This document shows positions 53,482 through 64,000 of a stretch of DNA of 64,000 nt, in pieces. The position numbers were made by a program, and so were the translations under genes. The first letter of the stretch is position 1. Each line of letters begins with the position of its first letter. Source of the DNA: Paraspadella gotoi (lineage: Eukaryota > Chaetognatha); assembly GCA_051294375.1 (NCBI GenBank), contig CM119268.1, forward strand, positions 18,368,005 through 18,432,004. Reading direction: 5' to 3'. The notes under the pieces were generated by a model. That model saw only the letters and a program-made list of their open reading frames with translations, did not search any database and was not told where the DNA came from.

Positions 53482-53779
53482 AGAGACAAAAATAATAATT
53501 TCTTTTGAACTTGTTTTTAGACGTTTCCTCTTTCTTCTAAATATTAAAGATGAAAGAACATGGATTTTCAATTCAAACAACGAAAAAAAGTGAAACGAAA
53601 AAGAATAAAGAAAATGTCTTTAGAATAAAATAAAAACTATGACAAAATGGAATAAACAGAAATTCATCTCTCTCTCACACGAGTCTCTCGCTCTCTCTTG
53701 CGTTTGGCAATTATTCTCGAAAAGGCAAAAATCCGCGATTTTTGGGGAAAAAATGATTTATAAATCATGTGAAGGAATT

Positions 53780-53782
<3 letters not shown>

Positions 53783-53815
<33 letters not shown>

Positions 53816-53817
53816 TC
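53783..53817 (+). repeat. (GAC)n repeat, possibly coding for Asp
   Basis: Eleven GAC units. In one frame it reads F then eleven D then VGDLVNQYEIEL. A stop lies just upstream, so it would need an acceptor at AAG|G. Confidence 0.7.
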
Positions 53818-54094
53818 GGCGATCTTGTCAACCAGTACGAAATCGAGCTAACGTTTGATGTATATATAAAACTATGCATGGAATAATATCATTTCATATA
53901 TAATAATGTAATATAACTAGGATAAAATGATTAGGTCTCCCAAATAATAATGACAGTGTCGACAACCTTGATTAAGACGAAATGGACAACGCCGACGAAT
54001 AAAAAACATTTACATACTTTCTCCAGGAGACATTAACAAAAACACACATCATGACAACAATTTTTTTTTCATCAGACCTGTTGTGCCTTTAAAA

Positions 54095-54190
54095 AATAGA
54101 GAGAAGAGAGAGAGAGGAGAGAGAGAGAGAGAAGAGATGAGAGAGAGAGAGAGGAGAGAGAGGAGAGAGAGAGAGAGTGAAGAGAGAGAG
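54095..54190 (+). repeat. (GA)n microsatellite
   Basis: Imperfect GA/GAGGA run of about 95 bp. Confidence 0.88.
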
Positions 54191-54249
54191 GAAAAAAAAA
54201 AACAGACAAAATTAATTTTTATTTTTTACGATGTTGCATAATATTGGGT

Positions 54250-54506
54250 TGTGGCGAATCCCAAATTCGCCTGCGACGATTCCCGTATAGCTTGGTGAAA
54301 CTCAGCTCGTCACATTGGCTGTGACAGCTAAGTACTCGTTCACCAACCGTTAGTTCCGGTTTCAATCCCCTAACAGTCACGCTGGTTAAAGTATGATGGT
54401 GTCGGCATAAACATGCCAGTGGTCACTGCAGGTCAAAAGCCCTGAGCGCCAGCTGTCGGGAGATGCCTCACACCCCAGGCATCACATATGTCTCCCCGTT
54501 GCCATA
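54250..54506 (-). mobile_element. TRIM-B solo LTR-like element
   Basis: 257 bp, the same length and termini as 44131-44387: TGTGGCGAATCC...GTTGCCATA on the plus strand. The flanks GGGT and CGGT match at three of four bases. It contains GGTTTCAATCCCC, a B-box-like word. It is the only TRIM copy right of 45 kb. Confidence 0.72.
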
Positions 54507-54569
54507 CGGTCTTATTTTTCTAGAAGTTCCCATTTTATCCTAAATTCGGAATTAGTTTTTTAATTAAAG

Positions 54570-54770
54570 ATTACGTGAGAGGTTAGGGTTAAGGATTAAA
54601 TTAGGGATTATATTAGTGATTAAGGTGAGGGATTTAGTTTGTGATTAGAATTTAAGATTTAGGTTAGGGACTAGTGATTAGTATTAGAAGTTAGGGACAG
54701 ATAATATAGATAATAGTTTAGTGTTCGTGTTCAGGATAAGGTTGAGGTTAGGAATTAGGGATTATTTTAT
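54570..54770 (+). repeat. Degenerate TTAGGG-like tract
   Basis: Repeated words TTAGGG, TTAGGGA, GTTAGGG and GATTA within 200 bp. Probably an old interstitial telomeric tract. Confidence 0.5.
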
Positions 54771-55392
54771 AAATTTTAAATTCTGAAAAAAAAACGAACA
54801 AAAAAGGGGGACTCTCGGAAAAGAGAGCGAAATAACAAGGCAAACAAAAAATGACGGGAATAGTTGCAAAATCGGTTGATATTAAAGCAAACCCTGAATT
54901 AATATAAAATAAAATTACAAATAAAAAATGGTCAATCACAATCGTTTCCGAAATGATAGGATAAAATATAAGATATATGATTTTAAAAATCAGTAATCAG
55001 AATCTTCTTCGGGAATATTCGATTGAAGGGTGGATTCTTTTTTAAAAGGAGTTGCTTTTTAGTATTCATAATATAATTCAAGTTTGTACAACTGGTCTAC
55101 TGACGATTCGAAAGTGACTAAGCAAATATAGCAAAGATAAAACTTTCCTAATGAATTAAAAATACACGAAAAACAACAACAAACGACGACGACAACAACA
55201 ATAACAACGAGAAAAGGAGGACAACAACGCCAACAGCCACGAGGGCGAAAAGGGGAACGGTGAGAGTTAATTTCCTGAGTGGATCCCCGTGTCACGAAAC
55301 GGAAGGAGGGATCACGGAGTCACTCGAATCACAAAGGCTCACCAGAGGGAGGATCGTGAACGCGAGGCCGCGGTGAATAACCGGGGAAAAAG

Positions 55393-55512
<120 letters not shown>

Positions 55513-55617
55513 CTTAGTCCACGATTTTAGTCCCCCCCCTCTCTTCCCTCCCCGGTGTGACTCGATCCTCGGGGAATAAAAAGGTCAATCAATCTAATCT
55601 CGCGTCAGAACCGAGAG

Positions 55618-55667
55618 ATGGCGGAGGAAACACGAGACGAAGTCAACGACGACGACACGACCGACGG
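55618..55667 (+). CDS. Candidate first coding exon, acidic
   Basis: ATG in the context CCGAGAGATGG starts MAEETRDEVNDDDTTDG and ends GACGG|GTGAGA, a good donor (phase 2). The acidic composition fits the plus-strand acidic exons at 51.1 and 59.4 kb, but linkage is not shown. Confidence 0.45.
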
Positions 55668-55698
55668 GTGAGACCAGGTTTATGAAGGGAAGACTACG

Positions 55699-55774
55699 AT
55701 CGATGATGATGATGATGATGATGTTTGTGATGACGATGATTATGATATAATGATAATAATAATGATGTAGAAGA

Positions 55775-55868
<94 letters not shown>
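55699..55868 (+). repeat. (GAT)n and (ATT)n microsatellites
   Basis: (GAT)n at 55699-55722 is followed by about 30 pure ATT units at 55777-55868. Confidence 0.92.
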
Positions 55869-55869
<1 letters not shown>

Positions 55870-57350
55870 AGTATTTTTATGAAAAAACATCAGTATGCAA
55901 CACTAAGAAGAACGTCTTCGTCTGTAACGACATTTGTGACGATAACAACGACGACAGCGACGAAAATAATTATGTTCAAACACCATTAAGGCCTAAATGT
56001 TAATTCATATTAATCTTTTAAAATATACAATTATTACTCAGAAAACAGATCTGGTGTTATTTTAGGATGGCAACATCTGTTTTCTTTAGGAGGACACGAT
56101 TCTAGTCTTCATTTTACTTCATCTTTTCTCCTCAACTTTGTCGTCAAACCAGATTTTCTCCTCCGCTTCCTTTTATTCTTTTTCTTCCATCCATCGTCTT
56201 CGTAATTTCATTCTAAGTAAATCTCTTTCGACTTCGACTTCGTTCTCGTCGTCGTCGTGCGAATGCACGCAGTCGTCGCGCATGCACGGATCCGCGTGCA
56301 TCGCGAAGCGGAATGACAACACGAGTTGGGGTGAAGAAAAACTGAGGTCAGGTGATAAGAAGCAAATAGGTGAGTTGACTTACCCAATACATCATTCTAG
56401 CCAATGAATGGAGGCCGGGACAAAATGGGGCGCATGCAAAGGCCCGAAAGGTGAAGGGCGGAATGTCGCGCTACGCATTCATCCTGCGCGTCATTTCACG
56501 CTCCGTCGCGTAATCAGGAAGTGACGCTTGTCTTCGCGTGGTGTCGAGAAGTGGGAAAGAATTCTGAAAAAAGCTCAAGAAGCCAAAAGAGGAGAAGGCG
56601 TAAACTTTGTGATTTTACATACAGAAATTTTGACAGGAAACTGGATCTGAAACAATCAATCAAGCGGAGGTTTTTTCCATCGGTTAAACCTTGCATTCTG
56701 CAAATTTGCAGCCGGATTTATTTTGGAATTTGAGATTTAAATCGTAAACCCGTCGCACTATGTATTACGGTGTTAATGTATGAACAACATTTTATCAAGG
56801 GTTTATGATATTTCGTCGCGACGAAAACGGAACTGACTGAAGACGCAAAAAACGTAAGACATTAGATCTTCTTCTTCGCCAGGAAATTTTCTTTTCTTTC
56901 TTTCCCACTTTAATGTTGGGTTTTGACCCGATGACCTTCTCGAGCCAAATCTTATTCTCTTCACTTCCGCTTATTCGGTTCCACTTCGACCTTCGCCTTT
57001 TTTCTCTCTTCGCTTTTCATCTTCTTCACCTCAATTTATTCCAATGAGCGAAACTTATTTTTATTCTTCTCTTTTTATAAACGTAAAAAGTTGATTCGAA
57101 GTTGTTAAAAACGTTAAAATTGACGAAGTTTTATACAAAAATCATATGTTATATTTTTACATGGAAAAATACGATTATAATACGATTACAAGAAACAAGA
57201 AACTGATGCCATTAAGGGTATTATCATGGTACCGTATGCTCAATAATTCAAAGTTACAACCACTACTATAGTAATATCTTTTAGAACTGTGTCTTTGGAT
57301 TTTAAGCTCGTTTGTTTTCTTTTTTTCACTCAACCACAAACAGAAAGAAA
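55869..57350. other. Stretch with possible small exons, none certain
   Basis: 56138-56407 on plus is open with Ser-rich coding-like content ending near GGTGAG (56369), a possible donor, but no start or acceptor is certain. TCGTCGTCG runs occur. Nothing else is recognised. Confidence 0.3.
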
Positions 57351-57354
57351 AAGA

Positions 57355-57488
57355 GATAAAGAGAGAGAGAGAGAAAGAGAGAGAGAGACGAGAGAGGAGG
57401 AGAGGAGAGAGAGTAGATAAGAATCCTAAAGAAAAATTTCTTGTTTGCTCTATTTTCCATTTTTCCGAGGCTCTTTGTCTTAGAGAGA

Positions 57489-57527
<39 letters not shown>

Positions 57528-57550
57528 TGATAGAGAGAGAGAGAAAGAGA
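57355..57550 (+). repeat. Two (GA)n microsatellites
   Basis: GA runs at 57355-57415 and 57483-57550. Confidence 0.88.
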
Positions 57551-57772
57551 TTAATGGTGAAATACTGTGATGTTTTATATTTTTATTATCAATAATACAA
57601 GTTTTCACTCATATCAGATAAAGTAAATTAGTAGTACAAGACTTTAAATAATTTTAAATCAATATATAAAAAAAATAAGGAACATTTCGAAATATCGCTT
57701 CTAAAGTGAACTAATTTAAAGGCTGATATCCCATTAGAGACTGGTGACTCTATCTTTCGTCTCCTGCAATTC

Positions 57773-57897
57773 TTATGTCAAAATTACACTTGAGAAAGTT
57801 TCAATTTGCATGTTGAAAATATCATTCGGAACTTCTCTCGTCTGGATGGCGCACGTAAACAACTCGGCACAAAATTCACACGCATTAGTCACGCTTT
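57773..57897 (-). CDS. Candidate last exon, unknown family
   Basis: After CCCTTTACGTTTAG the minus strand encodes SVTNACEFCAELFTCAIQTR then EVPNDIFNMQIETFSSVILT and a TAA stop. Residue composition and the CEFC motif look like real protein. It starts with two bases of a split codon. Confidence 0.45.
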
Positions 57898-58618
57898 CTA
57901 AACGTAAAGGGTTAAAGTTCCACTTCTTTCTAATTCTCTACGCCGAATTTTTTTGTTTTTCTCATTTTAATTACGTTTCATTCCATTCGGTCCTTTTTTT
58001 CCATTGGTCCGTTTGTCCGTTTTTGTAGACAGAACCGAAGATTTTTCTCCTTTTCCCAAAATCTTTGAAGGAAAAGTTTTATTCAGGGATTATCATTACG
58101 CTGGTGGAATTCACGCCGGAATCAGAGTGATTCCTCTACTCTCCTAAAAAAAAGCAAAATCAATTAATAAACATTGAACGGATCATTAGCGAGTGTAAAA
58201 ATGTTCAAGTTTCAGCCAGGAGTGATATCCTTTGTTCGCATCTAATTTCCATCGAAACCAGTAGTGATCGCCTTTGTTCGCATCTCATTTTCATCTCCTC
58301 CCGTCCAATCGTTTTGTTTGCATCGTTTGTCCATCTTTGACAATCGGACTGCGACAATTCGCCTTCGTCTCTTCTAGCGAACGCTCGTCTCGAATGAAGA
58401 GTCGGAAATTGATATTGGAGTTGCTGTTGTTCTTGTTGTTGCAGAGATAAAAAAAAATAAATAAAAACATAAAAACAAAAAACAACAACAACAAAAAAAC
58501 AAAAAACAAATCGATAATTGACAACGCCTGTTTTTTCTTTTCTCCTTTTCTCCATTTATCTTTTTCTCCAATTCGAGAATTAAAACAAATGAACTTTTTT
58601 TTCTTCGCGTCACTATTT

Positions 58619-58622
58619 CACT

Positions 58623-58666
<44 letters not shown>

Positions 58667-58668
58667 AG
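58619..58668 (+). repeat. (GACAAC)n repeat
   Basis: About seven GACAAC units. Confidence 0.9.
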
Positions 58669-58783
58669 TTAACGAAAACAGGTGGAACAGATCTGCGACG
58701 ATAGCGGCGACCAACGCGCTAATTGTTTTTAAATCGATGGTTACTCGAAACCTGGAAAATTTTTCTCCGTTTTGTGAGATGGA

Positions 58784-58824
58784 GAGAAAGAGAGAGAGAG
58801 AGAGACAGAGAGAGAGAGAGAGAC

Positions 58825-58873
<49 letters not shown>

Positions 58874-58905
58874 TGAGAGAGAGAGAGCCAGAGCGAGAGA
58901 GAGAC
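58784..58905 (+). repeat. (GA)n microsatellite
   Basis: Imperfect GA run of about 120 bp with AGACAGAG breaks. Confidence 0.88.
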
Positions 58906-59387
58906 TATAAATTTTCCTATTGGCTCATTATTTTCCACTTGGAGGAAATCCGGCCGCCGCCGCCACGCCGCCGCCGCCTCCTCCTTGTTGTCGTCGTCAT
59001 CATTTCGATTTGAAAAGAGACGCCGATTTCCTCCGATTATCCTTGGATTTCCTTTTTTCTTTACCATCAATTTATCGAATGGTAAAATATGTATATTACT
59101 TAAAATGACTCTCACTTTTAACATTGTAAACAAGAATCGAACACTGATATCTATCTTTATCTCTCTCTTTATTTTTTACATTTTTTTCCCCTTTTTTTCT
59201 TTCCTCTTTTTTCCTCCAAAATCCATTCTTTCTCTGGGTCACACAACTCACCTTTTCTCATCAATACTTTTCTTCTCGACGCTTTTCCCTTTGTTCTTGC
59301 ATCAAACTCTGCACCCCGAAGCCCCAAACCTAATTCTCTTCGAAAACCCCGACGGCTCGACACCCATCAGCCCCTCACCTCAAATCG

Positions 59388-59486
59388 ATGTCGCAGACGG
59401 TTTTCAACGACGACCACGACGACGAAAAAATAGACGAGAATTTAAATGATCTCACAAAACACAGTCTGGAAAAAAGAGACCCCGAA
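59388..59486 (+). CDS. Candidate coding exon, acidic start
   Basis: ATG opens MSQTVFNDDHDDEKIDENLN then DLTKHSLEKRDPE and ends GAA|GTAAGG in phase 0. The frame is open further upstream (SSKTPTARHPSAPHLKS), so an earlier acceptor is also possible. No family is recognised. Confidence 0.5.
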
Positions 59487-59544
59487 GTAAGGTTCAAATT
59501 ATCTACTAATATCAACCAATTTTATTATTAATATAAAGATGAGA

Positions 59545-59608
59545 TGATGTAGACGACATTATGGACTACGTCAATCCTGACTACTTCAATCTTGGTGACG
59601 ACTTCAGG
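59545..59608 (+). CDS. Candidate coding exon
   Basis: The frame DDVDDIMDYVNPDYFNLGDD is flanked by AG on the left and by possible donors CTTG|GTGACG or TTCAG|GTCTGA on the right. With the first donor its phase fits the exon at 61312 (G + AC). Confidence 0.42.
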
Positions 59609-59649
59609 TCTGATTTTACGCGGGGCTGTTCAACTCTGATGGATTTGTC

Positions 59650-59880
59650 GCGTCCATTTATTTCCTTCGTTGGAGTCATTTTCATTAATCCATTCATCCA
59701 TCTGTCCGATTCCCATTTTCTATTTTCATTAATCCATTCGTTAATCTGTGCCATTCCCATTTTCTAATTTCATTAATCTGTACGATTCACATTATCGATT
59801 TTCATTAATCCATTCATTAATCTGTCCGATTCCTATTTTCATTAATCTATTCATCTCTGTGCGATTCTCATTTTTTATTT
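59650..59880 (+). repeat. ~53-bp minisatellite, about five copies
   Basis: Units with TTTTCATTAATCCATTC, ATCTGT.CGATTCCCATTTT in tandem. Confidence 0.85.
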
Positions 59881-60345
59881 TCTCTTCGTGTCCTCTTGTC
59901 CCCGATTCTTCTCCTTCTCCTCTTCTTCCTCCTCTTCCTCCTCCTTCTCCTCTCTTTATCTCTGTTGTTCGTAGAAATTTGAGTTCAAAGTCATCGCAAA
60001 GGTGATCTTACCCCGTTCCAGAAACTTACCCTATAATAAGCTACAGGTCTCGCCCAATCCAATCTCTTTCACCATTGCATCCAGCTTTTCTCACTTAATA
60101 ATTAAATAATTGATTAACTCATTCAATCCATCAATCATTTTTTCCGATGTTTTTCCTTTTTCATCTTCTTCTTCTTTTCCTTTTCCATTTCCTCCGTCTC
60201 TTCCTCTTCCTCCTCTCCTTTCAGTTTTCCAAGTCTATTAAAAGTGAAAGGTTCTGAAAAATCCGTTCTTTCGCGGAAAAACCATTTTCTCTTCTGTAAG
60301 AGACTGGAGGCGAAAAGCGGGTTCTATCTTAACCTGTCTGCCACC

Positions 60346-60349
<4 letters not shown>

Positions 60350-60399
<50 letters not shown>
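60350..60399 (+). repeat. (GA)n microsatellite
   Basis: About 24 GA units. Confidence 0.9.
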
Positions 60400-60403
<4 letters not shown>

Positions 60404-61311
60404 GGTTTATGGTTTATTGACGCGATGGAAGGGTGGCGGGAGAAGGTCAAACGAAGATGGAATGAAAGAAAAAAATGTCAGTTTGAAAACAATTTTCGGT
60501 ACATTTTTTATGTTTAAAAAGTAATGACACAAAAATTAATATGAAGGAAATCTCAAAACAAAACAAAACTTTACGTAAAAAAGGAAGTAATAATGACGCA
60601 CATTCGTTACGTTCAATTTCACAAAAAGAATACATTTTTGGCTTAAAAACTCGAAACGTGAAAAATTGTTCGAAGGAAAAGAAGAAAAAAATTAATCGGA
60701 TTTAAAGAAAAGAAATGAGCAAAAATTAGAAAATAAAAATCGAATAAAAAAATAGGTAGAAAAAAAAAGGAAACATAAAAGGAAGGAAAAAAGGGAGAAG
60801 AGTATTCTCAATTTCTCCTCGCGGCTTATTTTCTTTCCTTCTCTGCCTTTTTATGTACTCCAAAGAGGACCGCCCGAGGGCGATGTTACAATACGAGCGG
60901 AAATTCTTACGCTCGCAGGTGGACGTGTTTCTCTTGTTTCGTTTTATGGTTAATATTTTGTTTTTTTGTTTTTTGTTTGGTTCATTTTTTAATAGGAGGT
61001 AAAGTGATAGAATATTTGTAATAAAGTAATCAGTGAACTGTTTATAAATTAATAGTCCATCAACTTCTGAGCAGGCTGTCTCACCATGCTACGGGCGAAA
61101 ACCGGTCCAGAACCACAGAATCCGAGTTGAATGACTTGTCTCTTGTATCGAGCTTCAATGATCGAAGTAAACAGTTTATGGAGTCACTGAACGATGTTTT
61201 TTGTTTGTCTTTGAAAATATTAGAAAAGACAACGTGGCCTGGTACAAAGATTGTTTCTTAAAAAAAAAATTAAATTAGACTTTATTTGAGTGAATATTTC
61301 TATTGGTATAG
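60400..61311. other. Intron, no clear feature
   Basis: A-rich stretches; near 61030-61180 a GC-richer piece (CAGGCTGTCTCACCATGC) faintly recalls the TRIM-A tail but is too diverged to call. Confidence 0.35.
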
Positions 61312-61466
61312 ACCTCACGAAGATTTCCGTCAATATCTTTTTTAACGACAACCTCGACGTCATTCCTCACGATGCAATTGAGGTCAACCTTAACTGCGAA
61401 AAAGAGACGATCGAATCGCCTCCATTCTTCGACCAGATCGAAGCGAAGACTTCGGCTTTAAAATAA
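61312..61466 (+). CDS. Candidate last exon of a plus-strand gene
   Basis: After TCTATTGGTATAG the plus strand encodes LTKISVNIFFNDNLDVIPHD, then AIEVNLNCEKETIESPPFFD and QIEAKTSALK with TAA. Codon use is coding-like. It may join the exons at 59388 and 59545. No family is recognised. Confidence 0.55.
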
Positions 61467-61894
61467 TTAAGAACTAAAAAATATGGTGCTGCCAGAAAAC
61501 GCAGCCGCCCACATTTAATGCATGTAACCGCGAAATACGTAAAGGCACAGCTACTTGTTTACATGTCGAATGGTAAACATTGTAAAAAAATTGAAAATTT
61601 GAACGAGGCCGTTTAAAGTTTTCAAAAAAAACTGGTTTTCCGACCTTTTTAAAAGTCACGTTGATAGTATAAAAAATAATATTAAACAGTATTGATAACA
61701 GAAAATATTAAAACAGAAAAGAGACAAAAGATTAAAAAAATTCTATTTTTATTGCACATTAAAAAAAGATTTTTTTCACTGGTCGTAAAATATTCACGAA
61801 AGGTATTAGGAAAACGGAACCCATAGATTCTGTCTGCCATCGCTGCGCAATGTTGGCGCAATTCAAAAGATTGCGAGGCGTCGGGGCATAAAGA

Positions 61895-61906
61895 GGGGGG
61901 AAGAGA

Positions 61907-61959
<53 letters not shown>

Positions 61960-61960
61960 T
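61895..61960 (+). repeat. (GA)n microsatellite
   Basis: GA run with GGGAGAG breaks. It is followed 90 bp later by a (CT)n run (62049-62112), so the pair could form a hairpin. Confidence 0.88.
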
Positions 61961-62046
61961 TTTACAAATTCCCGGATTGCCTCCAATCTTGCATCTCCAC
62001 CAACATCAAGCAGAAAGCGTCCATCTGCCAATGATGAAGGAAGAAG

Positions 62047-62048
<2 letters not shown>

Positions 62049-62083
<35 letters not shown>

Positions 62084-62112
62084 CTCTCTCCTCTCTGCTC
62101 TCTCTCTCTCCT
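62049..62112 (+). repeat. (CT)n microsatellite
   Basis: CT run, inverse of the preceding GA run. Confidence 0.88.
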
Positions 62113-62617
62113 CTGCCCTCCCAAAACGCTCTTAAACCCTTAAATCCGGAGCTTCAGAAAATCCTCGCGGAAAGCTGCTCCGAGTTTGTTCCGTCCTAAA
62201 AATCTGTGGTTCCGTTTTACAACGGCCGATGCGAGAAAAAAAAGTAGGAATGTCTACCATTATAACTCATAATATCATTATTGATTTTACCTTCAAACGA
62301 CCCTCCATTCTTGTTTCCCGCTCACACTTACTAATGTGTACTACACTTACGAGTGTGAGTAACTGGTTAGCAATAAGACTATCAGTAATAAGTATGTAGT
62401 ATTTTGTATTTTCTTCTATGTTGAAAAAGAAATTACAAAGATTTGTGTCCTATGATTAAAAAAATTCAAAAGAGGAAGAAGTAATGAAAAATACAAAGGG
62501 AGACAAAAAAGAATAGGAAAAAAAATAAATGGAATATTCCTAGCATCGGATATCCCTCAATGGAATATGTGGGCACCTGTATTCTTCAGAATTTGAAATC
62601 AAATCTGGATTCTTCTC

Positions 62618-62618
62618 T

Positions 62619-62664
<46 letters not shown>

Positions 62665-62665
62665 C
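62618..62665 (+). repeat. (CT)n microsatellite
   Basis: CT run of about 45 bp. Confidence 0.88.
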
Positions 62666-62697
62666 CTTTACTCTTCCCCTTCCCATCCTCCTTTCTG

Positions 62698-62703
<6 letters not shown>

Positions 62704-62736
<33 letters not shown>

Positions 62737-62768
62737 CCTTTTTTTTTTTTTTTATTTTTTTTTTTTTT

Positions 62769-62802
<34 letters not shown>

Positions 62803-62803
62803 C
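62704..62803 (+). repeat. Poly-T tract, ~100 bp
   Basis: Almost unbroken T for 100 bp. Length is probably unreliable. Confidence 0.9.
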
Positions 62804-63663
62804 CTTCTCATTGTTCTCTCCTTCATTAGTTCTTTCAATATTTACTTTCTCTCGCTCGACATTGTCTTTTTTCCACACGAATGAAAGACGTTGAGTCAAT
62901 AGACAGTAGCTACTGTTTTTTTGTTAAGATAAACTATAAACTATTGTTAAAAACTATGTTGGAGCACGCAAATCACCAGACGTTATCTCCTACATTTAAA
63001 ATTAAAACGTCTAAATGATATCTTTTGTAATTTTAACATTCGAAGTAAATGATTTAAACATACATTATTCGCCAAAATGTCTAATTCTGTCTATATACGC
63101 CATGCTGTGACTAAAACGTGAGCCACAACGTTAATGAGCAGCACTTCGCCCGTCGTTTTTTGACCTCACAGACCGACCTGACTTTGCAAGATGGTTCTCC
63201 AGAAAGCAACTTCCCTAGAGCGATTCTCTCTCTCTCTCCACTCCTCTATCTCCTCTCTCTTCTTCTGTTGCGGGTTTTTCTCTCATAAAAACAAACGCTA
63301 TACAGGGTTAAGCAGTCCATTATAATTCCATTTAGTAATAAAGGACGCGATTCCAATTTGACATTATTAAACTATATAGATAAATCATAAGGACAGAATG
63401 TGAATAAGCGAGACAAACATGATAGACGAGGACAACGCTTAAATCTAAAGAGAATTTAAGTATTAATTTCACAAATAATTTAAATATTCAACAAAAATAT
63501 ACCTCTGGTTGCATCATATAATCAAGAAAACCTTAGTTTCAATAAGTTTAATTCTCTTAAATACTACTTTGACAATAAGAGCTAGAATTGAGGTTGGAAA
63601 AATAAGGAACTTTAAACAATAGAAAGCAGGAATATTAAATCACGATTCTGACTCTAAATATAG

Positions 63664-63870
63664 GTTCGTTTCCTTGATTCGAACGGACGAGTTAACTCAG
63701 ATAAATCATTAAATATCTCTAACAATACCCGCTGTGCAAAGTGCAACATTATGGATTTTTGTTTAAAAGCAAGTTGGGACAGCGATCAATTCGATTCCAA
63801 AACAAGGAACAGTAGAATATCGGTAATAAAAACTTCATTAAATGAATTTCTTAAAACAAGCTTGGAATAA
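63664..63870 (+). CDS. Candidate exon with CxxC motif
   Basis: After TCTAAATATAG the plus strand encodes VRFLDSNGRVNSDKSLNISN, then NTRCAKCNIMDFCLKASWDS, then DQFDSKTRNSRIS. There it may splice at TATCG|GTAATA, or run on to TAA at 63868-63870. CAKC and a further Cys could bind metal. No family is recognised. Confidence 0.55.
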   Translation, partial: VRFLDSNGRVNSDKSLNISNNTRCAKCNIMDFCLKASWDSDQFDSKTRNSRISVIKTSLNEFLKTSLE

Positions 63871-63904
63871 AATAATAAAAGTGATAATTTTACAAGTATT
63901 TACA

Positions 63905-64000
63905 ATAAAACATTAAACGACAATTTCATCACATTTACTTCTCTGGATAATCTCACAGTCTTCATTGTCGATTTGCTTATTCAAGCAGAACTACTTTGGT
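63905..64000 (+). CDS. Candidate exon cut by the window edge
   Basis: The plus strand is open from about 63905 to the end: IYNKTLNDNFITFTSLDNLT then VFIVDLLIQAELLW. An acceptor may lie at ACAAG (about 63896). Its phase does not match the exon at 63664 if that one splices at 63822. Confidence 0.42.

Noticed and set aside
58205-58555. Minus-strand frame with a Gln run and repeated MRCEQR words
   Set aside because: A short internal duplication and CAA repeats explain it; the N-terminal part is low complexity and no splice site supports it.

Overview
The window is metazoan nuclear DNA, not prokaryotic. It has small exons bounded by GT/AG splice sites, long AT-rich introns, dense (GA)n/(CT)n microsatellites, LTR retroelements and interstitial TTAGGG arrays. 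TTAGGG argues against most insects (TTAGG) and nematodes (TTAGGC). I cannot name the species. Five runs of N, duplicated sequence beside most gaps, and scattered one-base indels between near-identical copies suggest a long-read draft that was not fully polished.

Left part (1-44 kb): a minus-strand host gene runs off the left edge. I read twelve exons by eye. Ten of them (44113 down to 23279) join in perfect splice phase. The predicted protein has two tandem GAF-like domains, most like those of cyclic-nucleotide phosphodiesterases, with no catalytic domain inside the window. Its introns are packed with mobile DNA. A decayed Ty3/gypsy-like element (723-4866, plus) faces a nearly complete relative (5528-16254, minus) that has LTRs, PBS, PPT, a 1849-codon pol and an env-like ORF. 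There are also many copies of miniature LTR elements (TRIM-like; 234-bp LTR, 182-bp interior, 4-bp target duplications), an element with a terminal hairpin and a GACG-rich core, large fold-back elements, and a TIR-bounded block of TTAGGG repeats.

Right part (45-64 kb): TRIM insertions nearly stop, and GA/CT, GAC and ATT microsatellites and two minisatellites dominate. Exons of other host genes are dispersed here: a CD225/dispanin-like last exon (minus, 47.6 kb), acidic Asp-rich exons on the plus strand (51.1-51.6, 55.6 and 59.4-61.5 kb), an unknown minus exon at 57.8 kb, and plus-strand exons at 63.7-64.0 kb.

Main points for a second look: (1) the TRIM families with shared TATGG...CA termini and exact 4-bp target duplications, including a filled/empty site pair; (2) four mobile elements whose 3' ends lie within about 30 nt of splice acceptors of the GAF gene, all in the sense orientation, one of them with the acceptor AG inside its target duplication; (3) an OTU-like segment between RNase H and integrase in pol; (4) telomeric repeats carried between inverted repeats; (5) sequence duplicated beside assembly gaps.
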